NCBI GenBank assembly: GCA_947629775.1
Contig: CANRFA010000009.1
Span: forward strand, 1 to 60,431
Direction of reading: 5' to 3'
Source of the DNA: an uncultured Oscillospiraceae bacterium
GTDB lineage: Bacteria; Bacillota; Clostridia; Oscillospirales; Oscillospiraceae
DNA: 60,431 nt
The position numbers and the translations under genes are program-made. A model generated the notes under the pieces. That model searched no databases and was not told the origin of the DNA. It worked only from the letters and a program-made list of their open reading frames with translations. Of this stretch, positions 60,335 through 60,431 are shown one piece after another. The number at the start of each line of letters is the position of its first letter. The stretch's first letter is position 1.

Positions 60335-60431
60335 ATCGCTGCGAGAGATCGCAACGGTGTGCACCTTGTAAATTGAATAACGTGACAAACGAGAAGCACC
60401 AGAAGGTGAGGTTGTTTTTCGAACTCGAAAG
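60335..60431 (+). other. Start of a ribosomal RNA operon leader
   Basis: After P4 comes TGCACCTTGTAAATTGAATAA, split as TGCACCTTGTAA plus TTGAATAAC, resembling the boxA/leader sequence that precedes 16S rRNA in Clostridia. The 16S gene itself would start beyond the window. Confidence 0.6.

Overview
The window looks like the replication-origin region of a high-GC (roughly 60% or more) endospore-forming member of the Clostridia, probably Oscillospirales-like. The support is the Firmicutes gene order around oriC (rnpA-rpmH-dnaA-dnaN-S4 protein-recF-remB-gyrB-gyrA), Gram-positive Shine-Dalgarno sites, a glycyl T-box leader, a PrsA-like lipoprotein, RicT, and a GerA-type spore germination operon. 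The taxon is inferred from gene content and composition; no marker search was possible.

Layout. 1-6.4 kb: 3' end of aspS, a fumarylacetoacetate-hydrolase family enzyme, a SUFU-domain protein, a relic of a second AEC permease, a zinc-ribbon protein paired with a protein of five DxDxDG loops, and an intact AEC permease. 6.5-13.9 kb (minus strand): ricT, holB, a PLP decarboxylase-type enzyme, khpB, yidC, yidD, rnpA and rpmH, reading away from the origin. 14.4-25.2 kb (plus strand): dnaA, oriC (15.72-16.01 kb, with DnaA boxes and a DnaA-trio-like element), dnaN, S4 protein, recF, remB, PH-domain protein, gyrB, a small membrane protein, gyrA, SHOCT protein and rnhA. 25.3-26.8 kb: a G5/LysM/M23 cell-wall hydrolase behind a perfect WalR-type box.

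27-33.6 kb (mostly minus): two nearly identical tandem YbjN-domain genes, a GyrI-like sensor with a WYL regulator, glyS with its T-box leader, and a ParB-family gene. 34-41.3 kb: xpt, then two tandem copies of a GntR/ABC ATPase/permease operon, 3415 bp apart and without net length change. 41.4-45.4 kb: proC-proB-(HD gene with one in-frame stop)-proA, then another HD protein. 45.6-53.1 kb: a stand-alone GlmU acetyltransferase domain, prs, pth, mfd and a PrsA-like foldase, matching the Bacillus glmU-prs-pth-mfd block. 53.4-59.9 kb: a Ca2+-type P-ATPase and a germination operon (A-C-B order). 59.9-60.4 kb: four tandem strong promoters and a leader, evidently for an rRNA operon starting just past the window.

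The core is housekeeping: initiation and topology of replication, RNA processing and membrane insertion, proline and PRPP synthesis, and transcription-coupled repair. The least explained parts are the duplicated GntR/ABC locus, in which the two regulators' recognition helices differ although the operator-like sites match; the zinc-ribbon/Ca-loop pair; the long basic tail on RicT; and the GlmU protein without its nucleotidyltransferase half. No CRISPR array, prophage, insertion sequence or tRNA gene was seen.
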